Shown one piece after another: positions 27,039-37,108 of a stretch of DNA of 64,000 nt. The stretch comes from Lachnospiraceae bacterium (lineage in GTDB: Bacteria; Bacillota; Clostridia; Lachnospirales; Lachnospiraceae). The notes beneath the pieces are model-generated. The model ran no database searches, was not told the origin of the DNA, and saw only the letters and a program-made list of their open reading frames with translations. A program made the translations under genes and the position numbers. How positions within the stretch are numbered: position 1 is the first letter of the stretch; every line of letters begins with the position of its first letter. Location: positions 34,397 to 98,396 of the forward strand of contig JAFUNK010000003.1 in assembly GCA_017482205.1 (NCBI GenBank), read 5' to 3'.

Positions 27039-28406
27039 ATGAAAGAGGCAGATAAAAAGCAGAATATGCTCACGGGAAGTCCCGGAAAATCATTATTTTT
27101 CTTTGCGTTACCGATGATACTGGGAAATCTTTTCCAGCAGTTTTATAATATGGCAGACTCCGTTATAGTGGGGAGATATGTTGGCGAAAATGCATTGGCG
27201 GCAGTGGGTGCTTCCTATTCTTTGACAACTGTATTTATTATGGTAGCCATCGGTGGCGGTATCGGTGCGTCTGTGCTGACGAGCCAATATCTGGGAGCAA
27301 AAGAATATGGAAAAATGAAGACCAGTATTTATACGGCACTATTTACCTTTCTGGCACTGGGGATTTTACTGGCAGTGGGCGGCTATTTTTATAACCGCCA
27401 GATTTTGATAGTCTTGAAAACACCGGAAAATATTTTAGAAGATGCAGTTACGTATTTAAGGATTTATTTCTGTGGATTGCCTTTTTTGTTTATGTATAAT
27501 GTGCTTTCAGCCATGTTCAATGCATTGGGAAAGTCCAGAATACCGTTGTATCTGTTGCTGTTTTCCTCCGTACTGAATGTGGTGCTGGATTTATATATGG
27601 TAAGAGTACTGCATTTGGAGGTGGCAGGTGTTGCAATAGCAACCGTTATTGCACAGGGTGTTTCCGCAGTTATTTCTTTTTGCATTTTACTGAGGTATTT
27701 GAAAAAATATGGGACAGCTACAGCAGAGCAGGACCAAAAGCGAAAACTGTATGATACAGATATGTTGCGCAGAGGAACAAAGATAGCCATTCCGTCCATT
27801 ATTCAGCAATCCATAGTCAGTATCGGAATGCTGTTGGTACAGTCTGTAGTAAACGGTTTTGGATCTTCTGTACTGGCAGGATATTCGGCAGGTACGCGAA
27901 TTGAGTCCATCTGCATTGTGCCTATGATAGCAACAGGGAATGCAGTATCTACCTTTACTGCACAGAATCTGGGAGCAAAGCAGAGTGAAAGAGTAAAAAA
28001 AGGCTACTGTGCAGGTCTTTGCATGGTAGCGGTATTTGCAGTTATTATCTGTGTGGTGCTCCGGTTGTTCCACAGTAGTATTATTCAGATTTTTATGGAA
28101 GCGGATGGTGGTATAGAGGCCTTACAGACCGGTAATGCGTATCTGACCTTTATCGCGTGGTTTTTTGTCCTGATAGGAGCCAAGGCTGTTACTGACGGAG
28201 TTCTGCGTGGTGCAGGTGACGTGAATATTTACATGATAGCCAATCTGGTAAATTTAGGCATTCGTGTATTGGTAGCCAATATCTTTGCCCCCATAGTGGG
28301 TGTGCAGGCAGTTTGGTGGGCAGTCCCCATAGGCTGGGGTGTAAACTTCTTAATATCCTTTATCAGGTATAAGACAGGAAAATGGAGTAAGAAACAAGTG
28401 ATATAA
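27039..28406 (+). CDS. MATE family efflux transporter
   Basis: A multidrug and toxin extrusion carrier of about 456 residues and 12 helices; it begins KSLFFFALPMILGNLFQQFYNMADSVIVGRYVGENALAAVG, the typical DinF/NorM start, with a second-half GYSAGTRIESICIVPMIATGNAVSTFTAQNLGA repeat. The ATG at 27039 follows AGAGGAAAC; in-frame ATGs at 27027 and 26982 are less supported. The substrate is not evident. Confidence 0.9.
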   Translation: MKEADKKQNMLTGSPGKSLFFFALPMILGNLFQQFYNMADSVIVGRYVGENALAAVGASYSLTTVFIMVAIGGGIGASVLTSQYLGAKEYGKMKTSIYTALFTFLALGILLAVGGYFYNRQILIVLKTPENILEDAVTYLRIYFCGLPFLFMYNVLSAMFNALGKSRIPLYLLLFSSVLNVVLDLYMVRVLHLEVAGVAIATVIAQGVSAVISFCILLRYLKKYGTATAEQDQKRKLYDTDMLRRGTKIAIPSIIQQSIVSIGMLLVQSVVNGFGSSVLAGYSAGTRIESICIVPMIATGNAVSTFTAQNLGAKQSERVKKGYCAGLCMVAVFAVIICVVLRLFHSSIIQIFMEADGGIEALQTGNAYLTFIAWFFVLIGAKAVTDGVLRGAGDVNIYMIANLVNLGIRVLVANIFAPIVGVQAVWWAVPIGWGVNFLISFIRYKTGKWSKKQVI

Positions 28407-28414
28407 ATATCAAA

Positions 28415-29452
28415 CTAATCCTCCGCATACTCTATTGCCGCATCCAGTGCGGTACTGAAGGTGCTTACGGATACAGGCCCGTTTACCGGTGTGCGGTAGA
28501 CGGGTATTTCACTGCCGAAAGTAGTAAAATATACATAAGAAGAAGTAACATTGATGTTTGTATAATTACCCTCTGCAACGATTTCCACATTCTGACCGTC
28601 TAAAGTCATGCGTTTTAAGGCGGGCTCATCGGTAGAGTTTTTCTGATAGTACAGATAACCGCCTGCCAGATTAAAACAATCCACCCTGTCGTGGGTAAGA
28701 ACCTCCACCACATCATTGTTTAAAGAATATCGGCACAGTTTGTAATTATCCGAAACATCCAGATAATATACATATCCTTCATGATAAACAGGATACCAGA
28801 CATTGCCCTGCCATGCAACGGAAGAAGAACCGGTGGCAGTGTCATATCTGTAAAGATAGTGGTTATTTTCCGTGCCGTTGTAGTAGACAGTACCGTCAGT
28901 CATTGCACCGGCAAAATTCCAGCCGGTATTGGTCAGGATTTCCTCATCTTCACCGTCAACAGATAGTTTATAAAAAGAAGGACCGGTACTGTCGGAAGTC
29001 AGGTAATATAAATGGTTGTCAATCAGCTGTAGGTTAAAAATCAAATCATCAGACAGGTTAGTCACCTTTTTACCATTTAAGGCGGCACGGAAAAGTCCGT
29101 CAGAAGAGCGTACATATCCGAGACCGGAGGTGCCGGAAGCTCCTTCCTGATAGTAGAAGAGATAGTCTCCGCCGGCGTTGATATAAGCAACATCTGCATT
29201 GATTAACCGTTTCATATTGCTCTCATCAGGCGACATAGAGTAGAGTGCACCGCCGTCATAAGGGTTGGAAAAGTAAACAATGCCGTTGTATTCGCAGAAA
29301 AGTCCGCCGTTGTTGGCATTACCGGGGGTATTTCCTACGGTACCGGCGGGAATTGGGGTAATTTTATCTTTTTTAAATGCAAAAAAGATAAGTACAATAA
29401 AAATAACTAAAAATATAATTCCAAATAAAATTGCTTTTACATTCTTTTTCAT
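28415..29452 (-). CDS. DUF5050-type membrane-anchored beta-propeller-like protein
   Basis: A 345-residue protein with an N-terminal signal anchor (ILFGIIFLVIFIVLIFFAF) and an extracytoplasmic part built of repeating Tyr- and Gly-rich blades (GIVYFSNPYDGGALYSM, YLFYYQEG, HLYYLTSD, TVYYNGTENNHYLYRYD, YVYYLDVSDNYKLCRYS). This pattern is that of DUF5050 proteins common in Clostridia. Function unknown; surface sensing or binding is a guess. It is convergent with the MATE gene, stops 8 bp apart. Confidence 0.8.
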   Translation of the reverse strand: MKKNVKAILFGIIFLVIFIVLIFFAFKKDKITPIPAGTVGNTPGNANNGGLFCEYNGIVYFSNPYDGGALYSMSPDESNMKRLINADVAYINAGGDYLFYYQEGASGTSGLGYVRSSDGLFRAALNGKKVTNLSDDLIFNLQLIDNHLYYLTSDSTGPSFYKLSVDGEDEEILTNTGWNFAGAMTDGTVYYNGTENNHYLYRYDTATGSSSVAWQGNVWYPVYHEGYVYYLDVSDNYKLCRYSLNNDVVEVLTHDRVDCFNLAGGYLYYQKNSTDEPALKRMTLDGQNVEIVAEGNYTNINVTSSYVYFTTFGSEIPVYRTPVNGPVSVSTFSTALDAAIEYAED

Positions 29453-29534
29453 GACCGGTTCCCGGTATAATGCGAGGCACTATACATTCCTTTCGTGTCA
29501 GTCTTCTTTTCTACTATTATAGCCCTTGTTTTAC

Positions 29535-29561
29535 TTGCTATCAAGAGGGTTTTGGTATAAG
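29535..29561 (+). promoter_or_regulatory. Possible extended -10 promoter of pheA
   Basis: TATAAG (29556-29561) is preceded by TGG (extended -10), with TTGCTA 15 bp upstream. It is 46 bp from the pheA start. Confidence 0.4.
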
Positions 29562-29606
29562 ATAAAAGGTAAAATAAAGAGTAAAACTCTAACGAAGGAG
29601 AACCTC

Positions 29607-30731
29607 ATGGACTTAGCAGAATTAAGACAAAAACTGGATGAGATTGATGCCCGGATTGTAGATTTATATGAACAGAGAATGGATGTCTGCAAGGGTGTGG
29701 CACAGTACAAAATAGAAACCGGCAAAAAGGTATATGACGGTGTAAGAGAAAAGGAAAAGCTGGAAAAAGTCAAGGCAATGACCCACAATGATTTTAACAG
29801 TCAGGGTGTGGAGGAATTGTTTGAACAAATTATGTCCATGAGCCGTAAATTGCAGTATCGGATGTTAGCTGAAAGCGGTAATCAGGGAAAACTACCCTTT
29901 ATAGGAATGGATAAACTGGAAACAGAGAATGCCAGAGTAGTATTTCAGGGAAGTGAGGGCTCTTATTCCCAGGCTGCCATGCTTCAGTTTTTTGGCAAAG
30001 GCGTAAACAGCTTTCATGTGGAGACCTTTAGGGATGCCATGAGTGCCATTGATGAAGGCAGTGCGGACTTTGCGGTGCTCCCTATTGAAAATTCCACTGC
30101 GGGTATTGTCAGTGAGATTTATGACCTTTTGGTTGAATTTGAAAATTATATTGTGGCAGAGCAGATTATTAAAATTGAGCACTGCCTGTTAGCAGTACCG
30201 GGAACCCAAAAGGAAAATATTAAAACGGTATATTCCCATCCCCAGTCTTTAATGCAGTGTGCAAGATATCTGCAAAACTATGACTGGCAGCAGGTTAGTA
30301 TGAAAAACAATGCCTTTGCAGCAGAGAAGGTAGCAAAAGAGGCAGACAAGACTCAGGCGGCGATTGCAGGAGCACATGCAGCGGAAGCCTATGGGCTGGA
30401 GGTTATAGAGCAGGGCATTAACCAGTCTGACACCAACTCCACCCGTTTTATCATTATCACCAATCAGAAAGTGTACAAAAAGAATGCGGGCAAAATCAGT
30501 ATCTGTTTTGAAATTCCGCACAGAAGCGGTTCCCTGTACCACATTCTTTCGCACTTTATTTACAACAATTTAAACATGACTAAAATCGAAAGCCGCCCTA
30601 TCGAAGACAGGAATTGGGAGTATCGCTTCTTTATTGATTTCGAAGGTAATCTGGCAGACAGCAGTGTAAAAAATGCACTGAGAGGCCTTAGGGAAGAAAC
30701 CAGAAATATGAAGATTTTGGGGAATTACTAA
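29607..30731 (+). CDS. pheA: Chorismate mutase / prephenate dehydratase (P-protein)
   Basis: Bifunctional enzyme leading from chorismate to phenylpyruvate in phenylalanine synthesis. Residues about 1-85 are an AroQ-type chorismate mutase (LAELRQKLDEIDARIVDLYEQRM). About 105-285 are prephenate dehydratase (VVFQGSEGSYSQAAM, ENSTAGIVSEIYDLL, NSTRFIII). A C-terminal ACT domain has the Phe-binding ESRP motif (TKIESRPIEDRNWEYRFFID). The ATG at 29607 follows AAGGAGAA; 27 upstream in-frame codons are unlikely. 374 residues. Confidence 0.95.
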   Translation: MDLAELRQKLDEIDARIVDLYEQRMDVCKGVAQYKIETGKKVYDGVREKEKLEKVKAMTHNDFNSQGVEELFEQIMSMSRKLQYRMLAESGNQGKLPFIGMDKLETENARVVFQGSEGSYSQAAMLQFFGKGVNSFHVETFRDAMSAIDEGSADFAVLPIENSTAGIVSEIYDLLVEFENYIVAEQIIKIEHCLLAVPGTQKENIKTVYSHPQSLMQCARYLQNYDWQQVSMKNNAFAAEKVAKEADKTQAAIAGAHAAEAYGLEVIEQGINQSDTNSTRFIIITNQKVYKKNAGKISICFEIPHRSGSLYHILSHFIYNNLNMTKIESRPIEDRNWEYRFFIDFEGNLADSSVKNALRGLREETRNMKILGNY

Positions 30732-30732
30732 A

Positions 30733-32022
30733 ATGAGAGAGAATGAACTGATAGTATATAGAGATTTCGAAGATGGGGAATTGTTATATGACATGGCGTT
30801 CCTTATGGGGCACTACGATGATGAGTATTACAATAAAGAGGATCTGGCGGCGCTTTTTTATGACTGTATCCACAAGCTGATTGAGCTGGCAGGCAGTCAT
30901 GGTTTCCATGGCAATCTCTGGCACTGTTATCTGGCAAACCTTTTGGTAAACAACGAAAACAGTTACAGCAAGTCCTGCGAAATCAGGGGAGAGGTGGAAG
31001 GCAGTATCAATCAGGCAGCCTTGCACGATATTGTAATTTTTAAAGAGTTTTACGACTTTGATTTTACCCCGGTCATGGAGGCTCTGGGAGTGTCTGAATA
31101 TGGCATGGTTACAGAGTATCAGGCGACCATGCAGGAGAGTAAGGTTTACAATACCCGTATTTGTGTCCGTATCTGTGAACTGGCAGAGAGGTTTAACAAA
31201 GACCACACACCCGAAGCAATGAAAGCCACATTGACGGAGTTTTATAAAGAATACGGTGTGGGTAAATTCGGTCTGCATAAGTCCTTCCGTATTGTGCATG
31301 ATGATAAGGGTGTGCGTATTGAACCCATTTTAAATATTGCCCATGTAAAATTGTCAGACCTTGTAGGTTATGAACTGGCAAAAAAGAAATTGGTGGATAA
31401 TACAGAAGCCTTTGTAAAGGGAAAGAAAGCCAACAACTGTCTGCTTTACGGAGATGCGGGAACCGGTAAGTCTTCCAGCATCAAAGGCATTGTAAATGAA
31501 TACTATGACAGGGGTCTGCGTATTATCGAAGTATACAAGCATCAGTTTAAAGATTTAAATGATGTCATCAGTCAGATTAAGAACCGCAATTACAAGTTCA
31601 TTATTTATATGGACGATTTGAGTTTTGAAGATTTTGAAATTGAGTATAAATATTTAAAGGCAGTGATTGAAGGCGGTCTGGAAAAGAAACCTGAAAATGT
31701 GCTGATTTATGCAACTTCTAACAGAAGACATCTGGTACGTGAAAAATTCAGCGACAAGGAAGACAGGGAAGACGATTTGCACAGAGGTGATACCGTTGCG
31801 GAAAAATTATCCCTTGTATCCAGATTTGGTGTAACCATTTATTTTGGGGCACCGGATAAAAAACAGTTTCAGGAAATTGTAAAAACGCTGGCAGAGCGCT
31901 ACGGCATTACCATGGAGGAAGATAAACTGCTTTTGGAGGCCAATAAGTGGGAAATTGCACATGGCGGGCTTTCCGGCAGAACGGCACAACAGTTTATGGA
32001 CTATCTGTTGGGACAGATGTAG
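30733..32022 (+). CDS. DUF815-family AAA ATPase
   Basis: A 429-residue P-loop ATPase. An N-terminal domain of about 190 residues precedes the ATPase domain with Walker A NCLLYGDAGTGKSS near residue 238, Walker B FIIYMDDLSFED and a sensor segment YATSNRRHLVREKF. This is the DUF815 arrangement. Function is unknown. It begins only 1 bp after pheA and is followed by ppx, so it may be co-transcribed with both. Confidence 0.85.
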   Translation: MRENELIVYRDFEDGELLYDMAFLMGHYDDEYYNKEDLAALFYDCIHKLIELAGSHGFHGNLWHCYLANLLVNNENSYSKSCEIRGEVEGSINQAALHDIVIFKEFYDFDFTPVMEALGVSEYGMVTEYQATMQESKVYNTRICVRICELAERFNKDHTPEAMKATLTEFYKEYGVGKFGLHKSFRIVHDDKGVRIEPILNIAHVKLSDLVGYELAKKKLVDNTEAFVKGKKANNCLLYGDAGTGKSSSIKGIVNEYYDRGLRIIEVYKHQFKDLNDVISQIKNRNYKFIIYMDDLSFEDFEIEYKYLKAVIEGGLEKKPENVLIYATSNRRHLVREKFSDKEDREDDLHRGDTVAEKLSLVSRFGVTIYFGAPDKKQFQEIVKTLAERYGITMEEDKLLLEANKWEIAHGGLSGRTAQQFMDYLLGQM

Positions 32023-32098
32023 AAGAACCCAAGGATAGCAGTATGGAACAATAAAGCAGACACCTGCCAAAAAAGCGGTGTGGACAGGGGGAAACGGA

Positions 32099-33637
32099 AT
32101 GAAGACATTTGCGGCAATCGATGTAGGCTCCTATGAGCTGGCGATGAAAATATTTGAATTTTCAGGCAAGGATAAGATGCGGGAAATTGACCACATCAGA
32201 CACAGGATTGATTTGGGCACGGAAACCTATGCCACAGGAAAATTAAGCTATGACAAAGTGGAAGAGTTGAGCCGGGTTTTGAAGGAATACAAAAAAATCA
32301 TGGAATCCTACAAAGCAGATGCTTACAAGGCATACGGAACCAGTGCGATCCGTGAAATGAAAAACAGTGGTATCATCCGAGACCAGATTGAGCAGAGAAC
32401 CGGTATCAATATCGATGTATTGAGCAATTCTGAACAACGTTTTCTGGATTATAAGTCCATTGCTTCCAAGGGAGAAGAATTTGATAAAATACTGGAAAAG
32501 GGTACGGTGATTGTAGATATCGGCGGTGGCAGTATTCAGATTTCTCTTTTTGATAAGGGGACGTTAACTACCACACAGAATTTAAAACTGGGTGTATTGC
32601 GTCTGCGTGAGCGCTTAAACCGTATTAATGCCAGACCCGCACAAACAGAGGAATTGTTAGAAGAAATTGATGATGCCCAGCTTTCCGTACTGGATAAGTT
32701 TTATTTAAAGGATAAAAAGATAGAAAATATTATTTTGGTGGATGATTACCTTTCCAGATACCTGATGCAGAAGAGGGAAGAGAGCGGTACACCGGGATAT
32801 ATTAGCGGAAAAGAGTATCAGACATTGATGGAATTTCTGCGAAGCAGTAATGCAAGGGATATTGCTTTTAAAATGGGTATTTCGGAAGAAAATGCACAGC
32901 TGTTGTTTATCTCAGCAGTTCTGCTTAATCGTATTATTACCATGACGGGGGCAGAGCTTATTTGGGCACCGGGGGTAACACTCTGTGATGGTATTGCCTA
33001 TGAGTATGCCCAGCAGCAGAAGATGGTAATCAGCAGTCACGATTTTGATAAGGATATTTTAGACTGTGCCATTCAAATCAGTAAGCGTTATATGGGCAGC
33101 AGGAAACGAGCCGAGACCTTGGAAAGCCTGACCATGACGATTTTTGACAGTACCAAAAAACTGCACGGGCTGGGAAAAAGAGAGCGTTTGTATTTACAGA
33201 TAGCGGCTATCCTGCATGACTGTGGAAAATATATCAGTATGGTAAACTTGGGTGAATGTTCTTACCGTATTATTATGGCTACGGAAATTATCGGACTTTC
33301 TCATCTGGAAAGAGAAATCGTGGCAAATGTAGTAAAGTTTAACCATGAAGAATTTTTATATTATGAAGCCCTCAGCAGGGAGTCGTCGTTGGACAGACAG
33401 TCTTATCTCACGGTGGCAAAGCTGACTGCCATTCTGCGTATTGCCAATGGTCTGGACAGAAGCCACAAACAGAAGTTTAAGGACGTTAAAGCATTACTTA
33501 AAGACAGGGAATTGATACTGACCGTAGATACCAAAGAAGATATTACCTTGGAAAAAGGACTTTTCGCAGATAGGGCACAGTTCTTTGAAGAGGTATTCAG
33601 CGTACAGCCGGTTATCAGACAGAAGCGTGGTTTGTAA
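32099..33637 (+). CDS. ppx: Ppx/GppA-family phosphatase with HD domain
   Basis: Likely exopolyphosphatase or guanosine pentaphosphate phosphatase. The N-terminal ASKHA fold has FAAIDVGSYELAMKIFEF, AYGTSAIREM and VIVDIGGGSIQISLF. The C-terminal half (from about 310) is an HD-type domain with ILHDCGKYISMVNLG and NHEEFLYY. 512 residues from ATG 32099, which has a GGGGGAAACGG site; seven upstream in-frame codons are less likely. Next to ppk1, so polyphosphate turnover is the natural role. Confidence 0.9.
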   Translation: MKTFAAIDVGSYELAMKIFEFSGKDKMREIDHIRHRIDLGTETYATGKLSYDKVEELSRVLKEYKKIMESYKADAYKAYGTSAIREMKNSGIIRDQIEQRTGINIDVLSNSEQRFLDYKSIASKGEEFDKILEKGTVIVDIGGGSIQISLFDKGTLTTTQNLKLGVLRLRERLNRINARPAQTEELLEEIDDAQLSVLDKFYLKDKKIENIILVDDYLSRYLMQKREESGTPGYISGKEYQTLMEFLRSSNARDIAFKMGISEENAQLLFISAVLLNRIITMTGAELIWAPGVTLCDGIAYEYAQQQKMVISSHDFDKDILDCAIQISKRYMGSRKRAETLESLTMTIFDSTKKLHGLGKRERLYLQIAAILHDCGKYISMVNLGECSYRIIMATEIIGLSHLEREIVANVVKFNHEEFLYYEALSRESSLDRQSYLTVAKLTAILRIANGLDRSHKQKFKDVKALLKDRELILTVDTKEDITLEKGLFADRAQFFEEVFSVQPVIRQKRGL

Positions 33638-33693
33638 AAAAGATAGAAGCAACTGAGCCATAAACAGGTCTTTGTAACAAATGGGAGAGAAGT

Positions 33694-35817
33694 ATGGGAG
33701 AAAAAAAGAATTTATATAAAAATCCGGAATATTATACCAACAGAGAAATGAGCTGGGTGCTCTTTAACCACAGAGTATTGTCGGAAGCAAGGGACAAAAA
33801 TATCCCTTTGTTTGAAAGACTTAAATTTTTAAGTATTACGGCTTCCAACTTAGACGAATTTTTTATGATTCGTGTAGCATCCTTAAAGGATATGGTGAAT
33901 GCAGGATATACTAAAAAAGATATTGCAGGCATGACCGCAAAGGAGCAGCTTGAAAAGCTGGGAGAGCAGATTCACGGGCTGGTGGATTTACAGTATTCTA
34001 CTTACAACCGTTCCCTGCTGCCTCTTTTGGAACAGAACGGTCTGCATGTGGTGAAAAAGCATGAACAGTTATCCAAAGAAGATGCGGCATATCTGGATAA
34101 ATATTTTGAAAGCAATGTATATCCGGTATTGACGCCAATGGCGGTGGATTCCTCCAGACCCTTTCCGTTGATCCGTAATAAATCCTTGAATTTAGGTGCA
34201 TTGGTTACCAAAAAAGAAGGAAAAGGCGAGCTGGAATTTGCAACCGTACAGGTGCCCAGCGTACTGCCGCGAATCGTAGAGATTCCGGGAGAAAACAGAA
34301 AAGTTATCTTGTTAGAAGAAATTATTGAAAGAAACATTCATAAGCTGTTTTTGAATTATGATATTGTGTGTGTGCATCCTTTCCGTATTATGCGTAATGC
34401 GGATTTAACGATTGAAGAAGATGAGGCAGCAGATCTTTTAAAAGAGATTGAGAAACAGTTAAAGAAGAGACAGTGGGGTGAAGCCATCCGTCTGGAAGTC
34501 GAAGAGGGTATTGATAAACGCTTGCTTAAGATGTTAAAAAAGGAACTGGCAATCGGTTCCGAAGCAGTATATGCCATTGACGGGCCGTTGGATTTGACTT
34601 TCCTGATGAAAATGTATGGACTGGAAGGCTTTGATAAGCTGAAAGCAAAGAAATATACGCCCCAGCCCGTGCCGAAACTTCCTGCCGGAGAAGATATTTT
34701 TGCGGCAATCAGGGAGGGAGATATTTTATTGCACCACCCGTATCAGACTTTTACGCCGGTAGTGGACTTTATCAGACAGGCAGCCAAGGACCCTGATGTA
34801 TTGGCAATCAAGCAGACATTATACCGTGTCAGCGGTAATTCTCCTATTATTGCGGCACTGGCACAGGCAGCAGAAAACGGCAAGCAGGTTTCTGTACTGG
34901 TAGAATTAAAGGCACGTTTTGATGAAGAAAATAATATTGTGTGGGCAAGAATGTTGGAAAAAGCAGGCTGCCATGTCATTTATGGGCTGGTGGGATTAAA
35001 GACCCACAGTAAGATTACGCTGGTAGTCAGAAGAGAAGAAGACGGTATCCGCAGATATGTACATTTGGGAACCGGTAACTACAATGATGCTACTGCAAAA
35101 TTGTATACTGACGTGGGACTTTTAACCTGCTCGGAAGCAATCGGCGAAGATGCTACTGCAGTATTTAATATGCTTTCGGGTTATTCCGAGCCGTTGCATT
35201 GGAATAAGCTTTCCCTGGCACCGCTGTGGTTAAAGGATAAGTTCTTATACCTGATTGGCAGGGAAAGAGATGCGGCATTGGCAGGAAAGCCGGCACGCAT
35301 TATTGCCAAGATGAATTCCCTGTGCGATGCGGATGTAATTGCGGCACTTTATGAGGCCGCGGCAGCAGGTGTTAAAATTGATTTAATTGTGCGCGGTATC
35401 TGTTGCTTAAAGGTAGGAATTCCCGGTATCAGTGAAAATATATCCGTGCGTTCCATTGTAGGTAACTTCTTGGAACACAGCCGCATTTTCTATTTTGAAA
35501 ACGACGGTAATGACGAAATCTATTGTGCCAGCGCGGACTGGATGCCCAGAAATTTGGAGCGCCGCGTGGAAATTTTATTCCCGGTGGAAAAAGAGGAATT
35601 AAAGGCAGAGCTTTTGCATATTTTGCAGAACCAGTTAAAGGATACCGTAAAGGCACATCTGCTTACCCCGGAAGGCACTTACGAAAAAGTAGACAGGAGA
35701 GGAAAGGAAACCTTCAATTCCCAGGACGCTTTCTGTAAAGAAGCTACAGCAATGGCAGCAGAGAGCAAAGAAACAGAGAATAACAGGGTATTCATTCCGG
35801 AGACACATCATGAATAA
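33694..35817 (+). CDS. ppk1: Polyphosphate kinase 1
   Basis: Reversibly transfers the gamma phosphate of ATP to inorganic polyphosphate. The 707-residue protein has the PPK N-terminal domain (NREMSWVLFNHRVLSEARD, SNLDEFFMIRVASLKD), the middle domain and both C-terminal phospholipase-D-like halves: the autophosphorylated histidine region GLKTHSKITLVVRRE and the HSRIFYFEND motif. It lies 56 bp after ppx and overlaps maf by 8 bp. Confidence 0.96.
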   Translation: MGEKKNLYKNPEYYTNREMSWVLFNHRVLSEARDKNIPLFERLKFLSITASNLDEFFMIRVASLKDMVNAGYTKKDIAGMTAKEQLEKLGEQIHGLVDLQYSTYNRSLLPLLEQNGLHVVKKHEQLSKEDAAYLDKYFESNVYPVLTPMAVDSSRPFPLIRNKSLNLGALVTKKEGKGELEFATVQVPSVLPRIVEIPGENRKVILLEEIIERNIHKLFLNYDIVCVHPFRIMRNADLTIEEDEAADLLKEIEKQLKKRQWGEAIRLEVEEGIDKRLLKMLKKELAIGSEAVYAIDGPLDLTFLMKMYGLEGFDKLKAKKYTPQPVPKLPAGEDIFAAIREGDILLHHPYQTFTPVVDFIRQAAKDPDVLAIKQTLYRVSGNSPIIAALAQAAENGKQVSVLVELKARFDEENNIVWARMLEKAGCHVIYGLVGLKTHSKITLVVRREEDGIRRYVHLGTGNYNDATAKLYTDVGLLTCSEAIGEDATAVFNMLSGYSEPLHWNKLSLAPLWLKDKFLYLIGRERDAALAGKPARIIAKMNSLCDADVIAALYEAAAAGVKIDLIVRGICCLKVGIPGISENISVRSIVGNFLEHSRIFYFENDGNDEIYCASADWMPRNLERRVEILFPVEKEELKAELLHILQNQLKDTVKAHLLTPEGTYEKVDRRGKETFNSQDAFCKEATAMAAESKETENNRVFIPETHHE

Positions 35818-36442
35818 AGTAATATTGGCGAGTGCTTCCCCCAGAAGGAAAGAACTGCTTAAGCAGATTGGAATAGAATTTGAAGTATGTGTGAGCACCT
35901 GCGAAGAAAAAATAACAAAAACAATACCCGCAGAAGTGGTTTGTGAGCTTTCCGCCCAAAAGGCATTGGATGTGTGGCAGAAGGTAAAAGTGGATTCTAA
36001 AGTTGCAGTGTCAGATGCTACCGGTCAGCAAAACGTGGCTGACAAGCAATCTCCTATTGTCATCGGTGCCGATACCGTAGTTGCTTATGACGGTAAGATA
36101 TTGGGTAAGCCTGCGGATAAAGAGGATGCGGTGCGAATGCTTTCCATGCTTTCCGGCAACACCCATGAGGTTTATACCGGTGTAACCTTCTGTTATGCAG
36201 AAAGCGGTACAGAAAAGGTGCATACTTTTTACGAGCGGACTGCGGTAACCTTTTATCCCATGAGTTGGGAAGAAATTGTAAATTATGTGGCAAGCGGTGA
36301 CCCCATGGATAAAGCCGGTGCTTACGGTATACAGGGCAGTTTTGCGGCATACGTAAAAGGCATTGAGGGCGACTACAACAATGTGGTAGGTCTGCCGATT
36401 GGAAGACTTTATCAGGAAATAAAGGAGCTTTTGGACAAATGA
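35810..36442 (+). CDS. maf: Maf-family nucleotide pyrophosphatase
   Basis: House-cleaning nucleoside triphosphate pyrophosphatase (dTTP/UTP or methylated bases). It begins VILASASPRRKELLKQIGIEFEV and has PIVIGADTVVAYDGKILGKP and DKAGAYGIQGSFAAYVKGIEGDYNNVVGLP, all hallmarks. About 210 residues; an insertion near residue 60-80 (VSDATGQQNVADKQS) is slightly longer than in short homologues. It overlaps ppk1 by 8 bp and the next gene by 4 bp. Confidence 0.94.
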   Translation: MNKVILASASPRRKELLKQIGIEFEVCVSTCEEKITKTIPAEVVCELSAQKALDVWQKVKVDSKVAVSDATGQQNVADKQSPIVIGADTVVAYDGKILGKPADKEDAVRMLSMLSGNTHEVYTGVTFCYAESGTEKVHTFYERTAVTFYPMSWEEIVNYVASGDPMDKAGAYGIQGSFAAYVKGIEGDYNNVVGLPIGRLYQEIKELLDK

Positions 36443-37089
36443 AAAAGGCAGTAGTTTTTGACTTGGACGGTACGTTAACAGATACCATTGCATCTATCAA
36501 AATCAGCGCGGATAAAGCGGTGGGAAAGTATGGTTTTGGACCGTTTAGTGAGGAGCAGTATAAGTATTTTGTAGGTGATGGGGCTGCAACCTTGATAGAG
36601 CGTTGTCTCGAAGCCGGAGGCGATAAGGAACAAAAGTATTTTGAAGGTGCTTTTAAAGAATATCAAAAGGTATTTGAAGAATACTGTATGTACAAGGTGG
36701 AACCGTATGCCGGTATTAGAGAGTTGTTGGCGGCACTGAAAGAAAGAGGTATCAGATTGGCAGTGCTTTCCAATAAACCCCACGAAAGAACTAAGGAAGT
36801 AATCTGTACTATTTTTGGTGATGAATGCTTTGATGAAGTAAGAGGGCAGATGGACGGAGTGCCGAAGAAACCCAGTCCCGAAGGGGTATTCAAAATATTG
36901 GAGGAGCTTTCTTTAAATGCAGAAGATATTTTGTATATGGGTGATACAGGCACGGATATGCAAACCGGTAAATCCGCAGGAGCATTTACCATAGGTGCAT
37001 TATGGGGCTTCAGGCAAAAAGAAGAACTGATAGAAAACGGGGCTGATGCAATCATAGAAAACCCGTTACAATTAATAGATTATTTATAG
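36439..37089 (+). CDS. HAD hydrolase, phosphoglycolate phosphatase-like
   Basis: A 216-residue haloacid dehalogenase-type phosphatase. Motif I VFDLDGTLTDT at the N-terminus, motif II VLSNKP near 112, motif III lysine (PKKPSPEG) and motif IV YMGDTGTDMQTGKSAG are all intact. Family members remove phosphate from phosphoglycolate or other small sugars. The start ATG overlaps the maf stop (ATGA), implying translational coupling. Confidence 0.88.
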   Translation: MKKAVVFDLDGTLTDTIASIKISADKAVGKYGFGPFSEEQYKYFVGDGAATLIERCLEAGGDKEQKYFEGAFKEYQKVFEEYCMYKVEPYAGIRELLAALKERGIRLAVLSNKPHERTKEVICTIFGDECFDEVRGQMDGVPKKPSPEGVFKILEELSLNAEDILYMGDTGTDMQTGKSAGAFTIGALWGFRQKEELIENGADAIIENPLQLIDYL

Positions 37090-37108
37090 AAAGGTATGGT
37101 AAGTAAAT

